DNA of 64,000 nucleotides from Corynebacterium sp. J010B-136 (lineage in GTDB: Bacteria; Actinomycetota; Actinomycetes; Mycobacteriales; Mycobacteriaceae). Below are positions 17,789-26,592 of this stretch, one piece after another. Position 1 is the first letter of the stretch. Each line of letters opens with the position of its first letter. The stretch is taken from NCBI RefSeq assembly GCF_002967075.1, contig NZ_PUGE01000010.1, positions 1 to 64,000 of the forward strand, read 5' to 3'. Under the pieces are notes generated by a model. The model saw only the letters and a program-made list of their open reading frames with translations, did not search any database and was not told the DNA's origin. The translations under genes were made by a program, and so were the position numbers.

Positions 17789-19069
17789 CTATTTTTCTTC
17801 GTGCTTTCCGGAGCTGGTCTCAGCATCAACGGCTTCAATGAACTCTGCTTCGTAGCCCTCTTCACCCAGGAAGTTCTCTGGGTCATCAGGGTCGACCATC
17901 TTGTTCTTAGCAAAGCGGTCAACGATCATCGCGATTGCACCGTCACCGGTGACATTCGCTGCGGTGCCGAAAGAGTCGACCGCGATGTAGGCGGCAATCA
18001 TCAAAGCAATCATGGAATCATCGAAGCCCATCATGCTTTGCATCAGGCCAACAGCCACCATGACTGCGCCACCTGGAACACCAGGGGCAGCGATCATCAT
18101 GACGCCCAGCAGCAAAATGAATCCTGCTGCGGTTCCCAGGCTAACGTCCAAATCTGCAAGGTAAACGACCGCAAAACCATATAAGGTCAGCTTAATCATC
18201 GAACCTGAAAGGTGAATGGTCGCGCACAAAGGAATGACAAAACCAGCAATCTGCTTAGAAATTCCGTTGTTCAGTGCGGCACGGTGGGTAACCGGAATGG
18301 TCGCTGCAGAAGAGGAAGTACCCAACGCGGTGAAGTACGCAGGCGCCATAGTTCGCAAAGCTTTAAACGGGTTGCGCTTAGCGATGGCACCCGCCACGAC
18401 GTACTGCAAGATCAGGTATGCAATGGTCATTACGACCGAGAGCACCAGCACCTTAGCAAATGCCGAGAGCACATCGAGCAGATTGCCATTCATACCCAGG
18501 CCCAAGAACATACCGAAGATATAAATTGGCAACAGTGGGATAACAAATCCCCAGATCACCTTGATGACGATGGCTTCCAGCTCGCGCGAAGCGTTGTAAA
18601 TGGTGTCTGCTTTGACCGCAGTCATGGCAACACCAACGCAGAATGCCAGCAGCAGGGCCGTCATAACCTCAAACGGTGCAGGCATCTCAACTTCGAAATA
18701 AGGCGCTAGTGAGCCTTCATCGATATCAGATACATCCAATCCAAGAGATTGGTTACCAAGCAATACTGGGTAGAGCAGCTTTGCGGTGACGAACGCGATC
18801 GCACCGGCGATAATGGTGGAACCATAAGCGATAGCAGTGGTGTATCCCAACCACTTTCCGGCTCCTTTTCCTAACCCAGCAATCGCAGGAGCGATGAGCG
18901 CAAAAATCAAGACCGGAATGAAGAAGTTCAGGAAGTTACTGAACAGACCGTTGAATGTCGCGAAAATGCGCCCAAGCCACTCTGGGGCAAAAAGACTTAC
19001 AATGATGCCAAGAACAATCGCGATGATGATCTTGAACAACAGTGAGTCTGTCACTTTTGACTTAGACAT
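17789..19069 (-). CDS. Dicarboxylate/amino acid:cation symporter (DAACS family)
   Basis: Integral membrane protein of 426 residues of the SDF/GltP-DctA fold. The serine-rich re-entrant loop is TALGTSSSAATIPVT, and the later motif NVTGDGAIAMIVDRF corresponds to the cation/substrate site around the NxxGD motif. The C-terminus is acidic. Such proteins take up dicarboxylates, glutamate or serine/threonine with sodium or protons; the substrate cannot be chosen from sequence. The ATG at 19069 is preferred over a TTG three codons upstream. It is monocistronic between two convergent or divergent neighbours. Confidence 0.86.
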   Translation of the reverse strand: MSKSKVTDSLLFKIIIAIVLGIIVSLFAPEWLGRIFATFNGLFSNFLNFFIPVLIFALIAPAIAGLGKGAGKWLGYTTAIAYGSTIIAGAIAFVTAKLLYPVLLGNQSLGLDVSDIDEGSLAPYFEVEMPAPFEVMTALLLAFCVGVAMTAVKADTIYNASRELEAIVIKVIWGFVIPLLPIYIFGMFLGLGMNGNLLDVLSAFAKVLVLSVVMTIAYLILQYVVAGAIAKRNPFKALRTMAPAYFTALGTSSSAATIPVTHRAALNNGISKQIAGFVIPLCATIHLSGSMIKLTLYGFAVVYLADLDVSLGTAAGFILLLGVMMIAAPGVPGGAVMVAVGLMQSMMGFDDSMIALMIAAYIAVDSFGTAANVTGDGAIAMIVDRFAKNKMVDPDDPENFLGEEGYEAEFIEAVDAETSSGKHEEK

Positions 19070-19244
19070 TGTTTTCAATTCTTTAAACGTGCTGCGGCGG
19101 GGATCTACCTACTCACAACTATTCGACAGGGGCTCGCCACCGACAGGCTCTATTACCTGTCAAGCGACACGGCACTAACTTTAGCCCACGCCGGAACGTT
19201 TCCGACAGTTACTGTTTGGGTATTTTCGCTGATCCGGGATTAGA

Positions 19245-19724
19245 ATGACCATCATGGTCGCTGTTGGTATTATCCTGTTGATTTTCGCCGTGTATTGGCT
19301 GGTTTTTGGTGGTTTAGCTACCGCCCGCCGACTGCCGGGAAACAAGTATTTTGGGTTGCGCATTCCTGATGTACGCAAGTCCAAAGAGGCCTGGGATGGC
19401 TCGCACGTCGTTGCCGGCCCAGTCTGGATCTTCGCAGGAATCACCCTTCTCTTCGGTGCTTTGGTAGCTTTCCGTGCTTCAGGCTGGATGTGGCTAATTC
19501 CAGTTGCCACCGTTTTGGTTGCGATCGTTGCCATCTCCGTGGGCTCTAACCTCGGTGCCCGTGCGGCACACCTTTATACCCTTAAAGACCAGGAAGAAAA
19601 TGGCGGCTGCAGCTCCGAAGGCGGATGCAACTGCGGTTCTGGTGGATGCGGTTCCTCTGCCGAGACACCACAAGTAGACCTTGAGGCATTGCGCGAAGCA
19701 GCTAAGAACGTAGACCGCACCTAA
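19245..19724 (+). CDS. SdpI-like membrane protein with Cys-rich tail
   Basis: Small membrane protein of 159 residues with three predicted helices (about 3-22, 63-83, 88-106). The segment NKYFGLRIPDVRKSKEAW followed by DGSHVVAGP matches the SdpI/YhfL family pattern, whose best-known member confers immunity to a cannibalism toxin in Bacillus. The C-terminal tail after residue 120 is unusual: CSSEGGCNCGSGGCGSS has five Cys and many Gly residues. The function here is unknown. A second ATG at 19254 is possible. It is followed by its own terminator. Confidence 0.7.
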   Translation: MTIMVAVGIILLIFAVYWLVFGGLATARRLPGNKYFGLRIPDVRKSKEAWDGSHVVAGPVWIFAGITLLFGALVAFRASGWMWLIPVATVLVAIVAISVGSNLGARAAHLYTLKDQEENGGCSSEGGCNCGSGGCGSSAETPQVDLEALREAAKNVDRT

Positions 19725-19749
19725 AAATCGCGTTCGCTGCAGTTTAATT

Positions 19750-19777
19750 ATCCCGGCTCATGTAGCCGGGATTTTTT
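19750..19777 (+). terminator. Terminator after the SdpI-like gene
   Basis: ATCCCGGCT (19750-19758) pairs with AGCCGGGAT (19764-19772), 5-nt loop, then TTTTT. Confidence 0.88.
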
Positions 19778-19921
19778 ATCCCTCATTCTTGCATGAGAAG
19801 TACACCCACGCTCATTTTTGCACTGATACAATGTGGGTCACATCCCCTACATGGGATGCTCCAAGTCACTAATCAAAGAGGCCTGGAAAATCATTGCTTC
19901 GAGTCAGATAGGAGAGGCGAG

Positions 19922-20959
19922 ATGTCCACTGACGCGCCCCAAACATTTAATGCTGCTGTTGTCGAGAAATTCGGCCCTGAAGTAACCATCAAAGAAATCG
20001 ACCTACCAAAGCCAGGACCCAACCAGGCCTTGGTCAAAGTACTAACATCCGGAATCTGCCACACAGACCTTCACGCACTAGAAGGGGACTGGCCGGTTAA
20101 GCCAGAGCCACCATTTGTTCCTGGCCATGAGGGCGTCGGCGAAGTTGTTGAGCTTGGCCCCGGCGAGCATGACGTCAACGTTGGCGATATCGTCGGCAAC
20201 GCTTGGCTGTGGTCTGCCTGCGGAACGTGCGAATTTTGTATCACTGGACGTGAGACCCACTGTGCTGATGCCGAATACGGCGGATACACACAGAACGGCT
20301 CTTTCGGCCAATACATGCTGGTAGATACCCGCTACGCAGCGCGCATTCCGGAAGGAGTGGACTACCTTGAGGCCGCACCTATTCTATGTGCAGGAGTGAC
20401 TGTGTATAAGGCACTGAAGGTCTCCGAAACCCGCCCGGGCCAGTTCATGGCCATCTCCGGCATTGGCGGCCTGGGCCACATCGCTGTCCAGTACGCGGTT
20501 GCCATGGGCATGCGCGTCATTGCTGTAGATATCGCCGACGACAAGCTCGAGTTGGCATCCAAGCTGGGCGCAGAATTTACCGTTAACGCTCTCAACGAAG
20601 ATCCCGGCGAAGCAGTGCAGAACTATACCAACGGTGGCGCACATGGTGTCCTGGTTACCGCTGTTCACGAGAAGGCGTTTGGCCAAGCACTTGGCATGGC
20701 GCGCAGCGCCGGAACCATTGTCTTCAACGGACTGCCACCGGGAGAATTCCCAGCCTCTGTTTTCAACGTTGTCTTTAAGGGCCTGACTATTCGCGGCTCC
20801 CTTGTAGGTACTCGCCAAGACATGAAGGAAGCTCTTGACTTCTTCGCGCGCGGACTCGTCAAGCCAACCGTTACCGAGTGTGCACTCGAAGATGTCAATG
20901 ATGTCTTCGATCGTATGCGCAACGGCAAGATTGACGGCCGCATAGCTATCCGGTACTAA
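19922..20959 (+). CDS. adhA: Zinc-dependent alcohol dehydrogenase (AdhA type)
   Basis: Medium-chain dehydrogenase of 345 residues that oxidises primary alcohols with NAD, or reduces aldehydes. Catalytic zinc ligands C46 (GICHTD), H69-E70 (GHEGVG) and C156 are present. The structural zinc lobe has C100, C103, C106 and C114. The Rossmann motif is SGIGGLGHIAVQYA. The length equals that of C. glutamicum AdhA. The ATG at 19922 has AGGAGAGG 6 nt upstream; an in-frame ATG at 19793 lacks an RBS and would add 43 unrelated residues. A hairpin terminator follows. It could reduce aldehydes from the decarboxylase at 4.3-6.0 kb, but they are not linked. Confidence 0.92.
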   Translation: MSTDAPQTFNAAVVEKFGPEVTIKEIDLPKPGPNQALVKVLTSGICHTDLHALEGDWPVKPEPPFVPGHEGVGEVVELGPGEHDVNVGDIVGNAWLWSACGTCEFCITGRETHCADAEYGGYTQNGSFGQYMLVDTRYAARIPEGVDYLEAAPILCAGVTVYKALKVSETRPGQFMAISGIGGLGHIAVQYAVAMGMRVIAVDIADDKLELASKLGAEFTVNALNEDPGEAVQNYTNGGAHGVLVTAVHEKAFGQALGMARSAGTIVFNGLPPGEFPASVFNVVFKGLTIRGSLVGTRQDMKEALDFFARGLVKPTVTECALEDVNDVFDRMRNGKIDGRIAIRY

Positions 20960-20998
20960 CACTGACTGACAGCCATCCCAATATTGGACCTAAAGGAG

Positions 20999-21038
20999 AT
21001 GCCACGCTGCGTACACCAAGTACGCAGCGTGGCATTTC
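20999..21038 (+). terminator. Terminator of adhA
   Basis: A perfect 16-bp stem (20999-21014 with 21020-21035, arms beginning ATGCCACGCTGC) closes a 5-nt loop and is followed by a short T run. Confidence 0.8.
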
Positions 21039-21664
21039 ACTGTTGTATGAGCGCATCGAATTCCTCAGCCGGTAGACTTTCACAACAGGAAAAATTGATT
21101 TTCACGCGAACAGGGCTGAGGTACTAACCCGCTCGAATAGCGTCACTGTGACGCTATTCGAGCGCGGACTACTACCGAGTTTCAAACCGAGATAGTTTAG
21201 CTATTTCAAAACGTTAACTATAGATTTTAGCGATGATTGAATAACTCATATTACGACTAAACCGTCTGCGATAGGGAAGAATGCGCGAATTCGTCGGCGA
21301 TCCGATCTTTAGGGTTATCTTTAATGGGATTCCTCAACCATTGATGAGTTCTATACTCAAATTAGTCCAAGGTATAGGTGCCCTATCCTAAAGAACATCA
21401 ATAGATGATCCGGGGAGACGCTGGGTAGAAATTCTCTGCGAAATACTCGCCACGTGCGATTGTAATCCCGACGGGCGCTGGATTACTACGTTATTATTTT
21501 ACACGAGAAGACTGTAGCAACAACAGCCCCAACCTCCACAGCTTAGAGCAGCGGGGATACCGAACAAAAGAGTTACCTGCGTAACAATATAAAGGTTTCT
21601 GCCAATCTCCTGGCCAAGTAGCCATAAGGAAGATATCTACCGCTGAGTAAGGGAGGATGGAGAC
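21039..21664. other. Long intergenic region with an isolated inverted repeat
   Basis: About 625 bp with many stops in all frames and no credible gene. A perfect inverted repeat lies at 21130-21164: CGCTCGAATAGCGTCA, three bases, then its reverse complement. No T run follows, so it does not look like a terminator. The remainder is AT-rich with no recognisable promoter. The RBS of the downstream lipoprotein gene lies at its end. Confidence 0.5.
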
Positions 21665-22261
21665 ATGAATAAGTCCGTAGCTATTACCGCACTCGCCGTT
21701 TCCGCCCTTGCGTTAGCTTCCTGTTCTACGGAAGCGTCTAATGACGACAGCACGGACAATGGCGCCATGACCCAGACCGCCACCCAGGAGTCTCCGGAAA
21801 CCACGGAGGAGACCTCAGAGGAAACCTCTGAGACCACCAGCGCCGAAGAATCCAGCTCTGAAACAACGAACACCGCCGCATCGAGCTCGGGCCGATTCGA
21901 TGAAGCCGCTCTCAAGAGTGAACTCGAGGGAATGGGATATCAGTGCGATGACGATGATGACTGCACCAAGACCGAGGGCACCATCGTCTACGACGTCGAT
22001 ATCGATGATGATTCCGTGGACGCTGAAGTCCAGGGCAATAACAATCTTGATCAGCACTTTGAAACTATCCTGACCGATATTGGAACTGCATTCGGGGAGT
22101 ATGACTTCGGTGGTGCTTCTTGGGATGAGATTCAGACGTGGTCGCTGGAAGCCGGGGAAGATGAAGAAACCGTTCTCGGAAATGTTGGGCTAGAGCATGA
22201 CCTCGGAGAAGACGATGGAATCCCCACCCGCGATCTCAGCGTAGAGCTCATCGAAAGCTAA
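21665..22261 (+). CDS. Secreted lipoprotein of unknown function
   Basis: Protein of 198 residues with a lipoprotein signal: hydrophobic core and lipobox LASC with Cys at residue 20. Residues 21-75 are a low-complexity linker of Thr, Ser and Glu. The C-terminal part (about 76-198) is a compact acidic domain with two close Cys (YQCDDDDDCTK) that could form a disulfide. The strongly negative charge suits an extracellular protein. GGAGG lies 9 nt before the ATG. I do not recognise the family. The gene stands alone between two intergenic regions. Confidence 0.78.
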   Translation: MNKSVAITALAVSALALASCSTEASNDDSTDNGAMTQTATQESPETTEETSEETSETTSAEESSSETTNTAASSSGRFDEAALKSELEGMGYQCDDDDDCTKTEGTIVYDVDIDDDSVDAEVQGNNNLDQHFETILTDIGTAFGEYDFGGASWDEIQTWSLEAGEDEETVLGNVGLEHDLGEDDGIPTRDLSVELIES

Positions 22262-22318
22262 ACCGCGTCGACTAGCCTACAGCGGAAAATACTACTAGTG
22301 ACCAGGTAAAATGAAATC

Positions 22319-23059
22319 ATGTCCGCTAACCCTGTCCGTCCCAATTGTGCGCGTCCGCATTCTTGTTCTTTAGACGTCCGTCTGGATGCCATGGCGCGTT
22401 CACCGCTTACACGGGAACTCAAGCCCGAAGAACATCTAGATCTGGATTCCTTCGTCACCTCGTGGGCGTGGTCGGAGGGTGATCCGCTCATGATGGCAGG
22501 GCAGAAGGTATCGGGTTCCTATCTCGTTGTGGCAGGTCGGGTACGGGTCGTGCGCGATACCATCGATGGCCGTGAGATCACCGTCGACATTGCCTCGCCA
22601 GGAGATATCATTGGACCGCTAGAGACGAATCCTTCGTATGCGGTGGATTCAGCCTGGGCAATGGAAACCACCTGTGCGTTGTACCTACCTGCGGACCGTC
22701 TCGCAGAAGTCATCGCTAAGCACCCGGCTTTGGCAGTAGCAATTGTCCAGATGCAACACGCGCGCTTAGCGCAAGCACGAGATAGAGATGTCAATCAAAG
22801 CGCAAAGACCGTTGTGCAGCGCGTAGCTACCGTTCTGCTTAGGCTCGATGCCAAATTGGGGAACCTGCGCCCAGACGGCAGCAGCTTGCTGCAAATACGC
22901 CTTCGACGCGACGATATCGCCGGGATGGCTGGAACTACCCTGGAGTCCACTTCCCGCGCCATGTCGCAAATGAAAAAAGATGGACTCATCGACGCGGGGC
23001 GGGAGTGGGTGTCCATCATCGATGCCCAAGCATTAGATCGCATTGCCGATGGTGAATAA
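22319..23059 (+). CDS. FNR-like Crp/Fnr-family transcriptional regulator
   Basis: Regulator of 246 residues: cyclic-nucleotide-binding-like domain (about 45-150) and C-terminal winged helix. The recognition helix TTLESTSRAMSQMKKDGLI has E-x-x-S-R in the positions that in E. coli FNR (E209, S212, R213) read TTGAT. FNR-type boxes lie before the next two genes (23075-23088 and 23530-23543). Cysteines C10 and C16 (C-x5-C, as FNR C23-x5-C29) and C119 (at the place of FNR C122 by eye) are present, but a fourth Cys is missing. An oxygen, redox or metal signal is likely. It precedes a metal-binding protein and a metal-pumping ATPase, its probable targets. Confidence 0.83.
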   Translation: MSANPVRPNCARPHSCSLDVRLDAMARSPLTRELKPEEHLDLDSFVTSWAWSEGDPLMMAGQKVSGSYLVVAGRVRVVRDTIDGREITVDIASPGDIIGPLETNPSYAVDSAWAMETTCALYLPADRLAEVIAKHPALAVAIVQMQHARLAQARDRDVNQSAKTVVQRVATVLLRLDAKLGNLRPDGSSLLQIRLRRDDIAGMAGTTLESTSRAMSQMKKDGLIDAGREWVSIIDAQALDRIADGE

Positions 23060-23074
23060 CAAGTTCTACGCTCT

Positions 23075-23088
23075 TTGATCGGCGTCAA
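23075..23088. promoter_or_regulatory. FNR-type box upstream of metal-binding protein gene
   Basis: TTGATCGGCGTCAA matches TTGAT-N4-ATCAA with one mismatch. It lies 73 bp before the start of the next gene and just after the regulator gene. Confidence 0.6.
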
Positions 23089-23160
23089 AGAACCTTTCCT
23101 AACTTCGTTTTAACATTGTAATTGCAAGCACGAAGGAAAGTGAAAGGAAGCTGAGAAGCC

Positions 23161-23397
23161 ATGACCACCCCAACCGCATTGAAGAAGACCACCCTGCGCT
23201 CTGATGAATTCACCTGCCCAAGCTGCATCGCGAAAATCGAGAATAAGCTACGCGGCCTCGATGGTGTCGAGTCTGCAGAGGTGAAGTTCTCTTCCGGCCG
23301 CGTCCTTGTAGAACACGACCCCGCAAAGGCGAGTATCCGCGACCTCGTCGACGCCGTGTCAGAAGTAGGATACACGGTTAAGCCATCCGCCATCTAA
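23161..23397 (+). CDS. Heavy-metal-associated domain protein (CopZ-like chaperone)
   Basis: Single HMA domain of 78 residues. The metal site is TCPSCIAKIE (C-x2-C), followed by the typical GLDGVESAEVKFSSGRVLVEH strand-helix pattern split over the fold. Such proteins carry Cu(I), Zn(II) or related ions to P-type ATPases. The ATPase encoded next lacks its own HMA domain, so this protein may serve as the detached domain. GAAGCTGAGAAGCC precedes the ATG with only a weak RBS. An FNR-type box lies upstream and a terminator follows. Confidence 0.87.
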   Translation: MTTPTALKKTTLRSDEFTCPSCIAKIENKLRGLDGVESAEVKFSSGRVLVEHDPAKASIRDLVDAVSEVGYTVKPSAI

Positions 23398-23450
23398 GCA
23401 ACCACCGGGCAGTAAGCGGAGAAACCGCAATTACTGACCGCTCATTGCAC

Positions 23451-23487
23451 AGCCTGTTCCTGACCATCATCAGGAACAGGCTTTTTG
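23451..23487 (+). terminator. Terminator after the HMA protein gene
   Basis: AGCCTGTTCCTGA (23451-23463) pairs with TCAGGAACAGGCT (23470-23482), then TTTTT. The ATPase gene downstream must therefore have its own promoter. Confidence 0.9.
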
Positions 23488-23529
23488 TATTTGCGGTGCG
23501 CATACCAACGAAAACCAGTATCGCGAACA

Positions 23530-23543
23530 TTGATCTGGATCAA
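23530..23543. promoter_or_regulatory. Perfect FNR-type box upstream of the P-type ATPase gene
   Basis: TTGATCTGGATCAA is a full match to TTGAT-N4-ATCAA, 74 bp upstream of the ATPase start. The FNR-like regulator gene two genes upstream carries the matching recognition helix. Confidence 0.72.
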
Positions 23544-23616
23544 GGAACCCCGACTGCATCCCCCATAACGTTAAAGGTGACAGCACAACACCAATGAGGG
23601 AAGGAACTTAAGAACA

Positions 23617-25497
23617 ATGAAAACGTGGAAGACGTGGGGAGTGGTTGGCGTATCAGCGCTGCTGATTGCGCTGTCCTGGTTAAGCCCCGCAGAATCATTA
23701 ATCGCAGATGCTCTGATGATTGCTGCTGCAGTTGTAGCAGGTTGGAATATCGCTATCTCCGCAATCCAGGCACTACGCATCAAGATGGTCTCGATCGATC
23801 TATTGGTCGTCGTCGCCGCCATCGGTGCGCTGTTTATCAACAACTATTGGGAATCCGCAGCCGTCACATTCCTCTTCGCATTGGGTAAGGCATTGGAAAA
23901 GGCCACGATGAACCGCACCCGCAAGGCCTTGAGTGACTTGGTAGATTCCGCACCGGAGACGGCATTGAAACTGCACGACGACGGCTCTACCGAAACGGTG
24001 GAAGTATGGGAGTTAATGCCCGGGGAGAAAGTCCTGGTTCGCAATGGCGAACAAATCCCCGTGGATGGCCGGGTTATATCCGGGTTCGGGGGAGTGGACG
24101 AAGCCAGCATTACTGGTGAGTCCGTCCCAGCGGAAAAATCCGAGGGCACAGAGGTCTTCGCGGGAACCTGGTTACGCAGTGGCGTACTTCACGTCGAGGC
24201 AACAGCGGTGGGATCAGATTCCACCTTGGCAAAAATCATCCACCGCGTAGAAGATGCGCAGGATGATAAGGCAAAGACGCAGACATTCTTGGAACGCTTT
24301 TCCAAGTGGTACACCCCAGGAGTCATGATCGCGGCTTTAGCAGTTGGCCTCATCACGCAAAACGTGGAACTGGCACTGACCTTGCTGGTTATCGCATGTC
24401 CAGGTGCTCTGGTTATCTCTATCCCCGTCTCCATCGTCGCCGGCATTGGTCGCTCGGCCAGGGATGGCGTGCTCATTAAGGGTGGGGAATACCTGGAGAC
24501 CTCCGCGAAGATAGACGCCGTTGTCGTCGATAAGACTGGCACCTTAACCAATGGACAACCAGAACTTACTGACGTCGAAGTACTCGACCCTGCTTATACC
24601 TCTAACGAGGTTCTGCAGCTCGCTGCGCGCGCAGAAACCGCCTCCGAGCACCCGCTTGCCGATGCCATCATTCGCGGTGCCAAGACCCGTGGGTTAGAAG
24701 TCAAGCTAGTAGAAAGTGCACAACCAGTGATGGGCAAGGGTATTCGGGCTAAAGTTGATGGGCACGTCGTCGCAGTGGGCTCCGCCGAGCTTCTCGATGA
24801 AACCCCCAGTGAGGATCGGGTCCTGGAATTAAACACTCAAGGCAAGACCGCCATGTACGTCGGCGTCGATGGCCGTGCCATTGGATTGGTCGCAGTTGCC
24901 GATACCATCCGCAGCGATGCACCTGCCGCCGTTAAATCCCTTCATGACAATGGCATCAAGGTTGTCATGGCAACTGGTGACGCCCAACGCGTTGCCGAAA
25001 ACGTCGCACGCGAATTAGGCGTGGATGAAGTTCACGCCGAGATGATGCCGGAAGATAAGCTGGACTTGGTCAAGGAACTACAAAGCCGCGGCCATGTCGT
25101 GGCCATGGTCGGAGATGGCGTCAATGACACACCAGCCCTGGCCCAAGCAGACATCGGTGTAGCCATGGGCGCAGCAGGCTCACCCGCCGCTATTGAAACC
25201 GCGGATATCGCGCTAATGGCAGATAAGCTACCACGCTTGCCCTATGCACTACACCTCGCTCAACGCACCGTACGAACCATGACGCTCAACATCGTCATCG
25301 CACTGGCAACCGTCGCAGTTCTGCTGGCGGGTGTGCTCCTGGGTGGAGTGACCATGTCCATTGGCATGTTGGTCCACGAGGCTAGTGTCCTCCTCGTCAT
25401 TGGCATCGCGATGCTGCTTCTGCGCCCGGTATTGAAGCCAGAAGTGACGAGCGAGAATCCAGTTCCTCGTGAAACACAAGAAGTCGCAGCAGCCTAA
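23617..25497 (+). CDS. Heavy-metal-transporting P1B-type ATPase without HMA domain
   Basis: Membrane ATPase of 626 residues. Domains in order: N-terminal helices without metal-binding domain, actuator TGES (166), transmembrane metal motif C261-P-G, phosphorylation site DKTGTLTNG (D305), nucleotide-binding SEHPLADAI near 343, hinge MVGDGVNDTPALAQADIG near 498, and a last-helix motif HEASVLLV (H587). The metal motif is CPG rather than the usual CPC, and the HE of the last helix resembles the P1B-4 type. The metal (zinc, cobalt, iron or copper) is therefore open. The ATG at 23617 has GGAAGGA about 12 nt upstream. Control by the FNR-like regulator is inferred from the box at 23530. Confidence 0.9.
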   Translation: MKTWKTWGVVGVSALLIALSWLSPAESLIADALMIAAAVVAGWNIAISAIQALRIKMVSIDLLVVVAAIGALFINNYWESAAVTFLFALGKALEKATMNRTRKALSDLVDSAPETALKLHDDGSTETVEVWELMPGEKVLVRNGEQIPVDGRVISGFGGVDEASITGESVPAEKSEGTEVFAGTWLRSGVLHVEATAVGSDSTLAKIIHRVEDAQDDKAKTQTFLERFSKWYTPGVMIAALAVGLITQNVELALTLLVIACPGALVISIPVSIVAGIGRSARDGVLIKGGEYLETSAKIDAVVVDKTGTLTNGQPELTDVEVLDPAYTSNEVLQLAARAETASEHPLADAIIRGAKTRGLEVKLVESAQPVMGKGIRAKVDGHVVAVGSAELLDETPSEDRVLELNTQGKTAMYVGVDGRAIGLVAVADTIRSDAPAAVKSLHDNGIKVVMATGDAQRVAENVARELGVDEVHAEMMPEDKLDLVKELQSRGHVVAMVGDGVNDTPALAQADIGVAMGAAGSPAAIETADIALMADKLPRLPYALHLAQRTVRTMTLNIVIALATVAVLLAGVLLGGVTMSIGMLVHEASVLLVIGIAMLLLRPVLKPEVTSENPVPRETQEVAAA

Positions 25498-25532
25498 ACA
25501 CCAGCGCAGATTCCGTGAACAATAAGCAGACT

Positions 25533-25564
25533 GGAAAAGGGGCAGTTATCTTGCCCCTTTTCCT
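25533..25564 (+). terminator. Terminator of the P-type ATPase gene
   Basis: GGAAAAGGGGCA (25533-25544) pairs with TGCCCCTTTTCC (25552-25563), with the T run inside the distal arm. Confidence 0.82.
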
Positions 25565-25605
25565 AATTCTCGCCCCAAGCGAGTGCACTGCGTAAGCTAA
25601 CACTC

Positions 25606-26577
25606 ATGCTTGAGCGCTTGAAAAAGGTCGACCCACTTATTGTTTTGATTATCTCGGCGGTCATCATCGCCATTATCTTCCCGGCCCGGGGGCAGTTCGC
25701 CGAAGTGTTTTCAACACTGGTCAGTATCGCGATCGCGGTGTTGTTCTTTCTCTATGGCGCACGTTTATCCACGCAAGAAGCGCTCAATGGCCTAAAGCAC
25801 TGGAAGCTGCATCTGACCATCTTGATGTTTACTTTCGTGCTCTTTCCCATCGTCGGACTAGCCCTGCGGCCACTGACGTTATTTATTACCGATGAGATGT
25901 ACCTCGGTATTCTATTCCTCACCCTGGTTCCTTCAACCGTGCAGTCCTCGGTGGCTTTTACTTCCATAGGTCGCGGCAATGTAGCCGGAGCCATCGTGGC
26001 CGCATCTGCTTCCAACCTCGTCGGCGTTATCGCCACCCCAGTGCTGGTGATGCTCCTGATGAATTCCGCCGGCGGAATCCACATCGATGCCTCGGTCTTC
26101 GGGGAGATTGCACTTCAGCTTCTCGCACCATTTATCCTCGGACAGCTCTTGCGCCCGTGGGTGAAGAATTTCGCGGCGAATAAAGCCACCAAAGTAGTTG
26201 ACCGCGGATCCATTGCCATGGTCGTCTACTCAGCCTTTTCCTCCGGCGTGGTTGCCGGGGTGTGGGGGCAAATCTCTGTCGGCGAAGTTATCTTCCTCGT
26301 TGTCTTCTCTGCCGTTCTGGTCTGCTTCATGCTCTTTCTTACCCGCGTAATTAGTAAGCGCATAGGCTTTAATCGCGGCGATACCATCGCAGCGGAATTT
26401 TGTGGTTCCAAGAAGTCTCTAGCGACAGGTTTGCCCATGGCTTCGGTCATGTTCGGCTCGGGCGCGGCGCTGGGTCTGCTGATTCTGCCACTGATGATTT
26501 ACCACCAGATTCAGTTGATGATCTGCTCATGGCTTGCCGCGCACTACGGCAAGGAAGAAACCGAGCCGGCGGCTTAG
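25606..26577 (+). CDS. SBF-like bile acid:sodium symporter family transporter
   Basis: Membrane protein of 323 residues with about ten predicted helices. The sequence resembles the SBF-like (YfeH) branch of the bile acid:sodium symporter superfamily: LVPSTVQSSVAFTSIGRG and ASASNLVGVIATPVL correspond to the crossover region, and FCGSKKSLATGLPMA is the second half. Bacterial members of this branch have largely unknown substrates; organic anions are the common guess. It starts 42 bp after the terminator of the ATPase gene and is followed after 15 bp by a small gene of unknown function. Confidence 0.82.
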   Translation: MLERLKKVDPLIVLIISAVIIAIIFPARGQFAEVFSTLVSIAIAVLFFLYGARLSTQEALNGLKHWKLHLTILMFTFVLFPIVGLALRPLTLFITDEMYLGILFLTLVPSTVQSSVAFTSIGRGNVAGAIVAASASNLVGVIATPVLVMLLMNSAGGIHIDASVFGEIALQLLAPFILGQLLRPWVKNFAANKATKVVDRGSIAMVVYSAFSSGVVAGVWGQISVGEVIFLVVFSAVLVCFMLFLTRVISKRIGFNRGDTIAAEFCGSKKSLATGLPMASVMFGSGAALGLLILPLMIYHQIQLMICSWLAAHYGKEETEPAA

Positions 26578-26592
26578 ATAGACTGTCAGACC

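Noticed and set aside
25461..25476. AGTTCCTCGTGAAACA near the end of the P-type ATPase gene as a seventh parS
   Set aside because: The right half is perfect but the left half has three mismatches to the consensus, including the central CAC. I keep it as a remark only.
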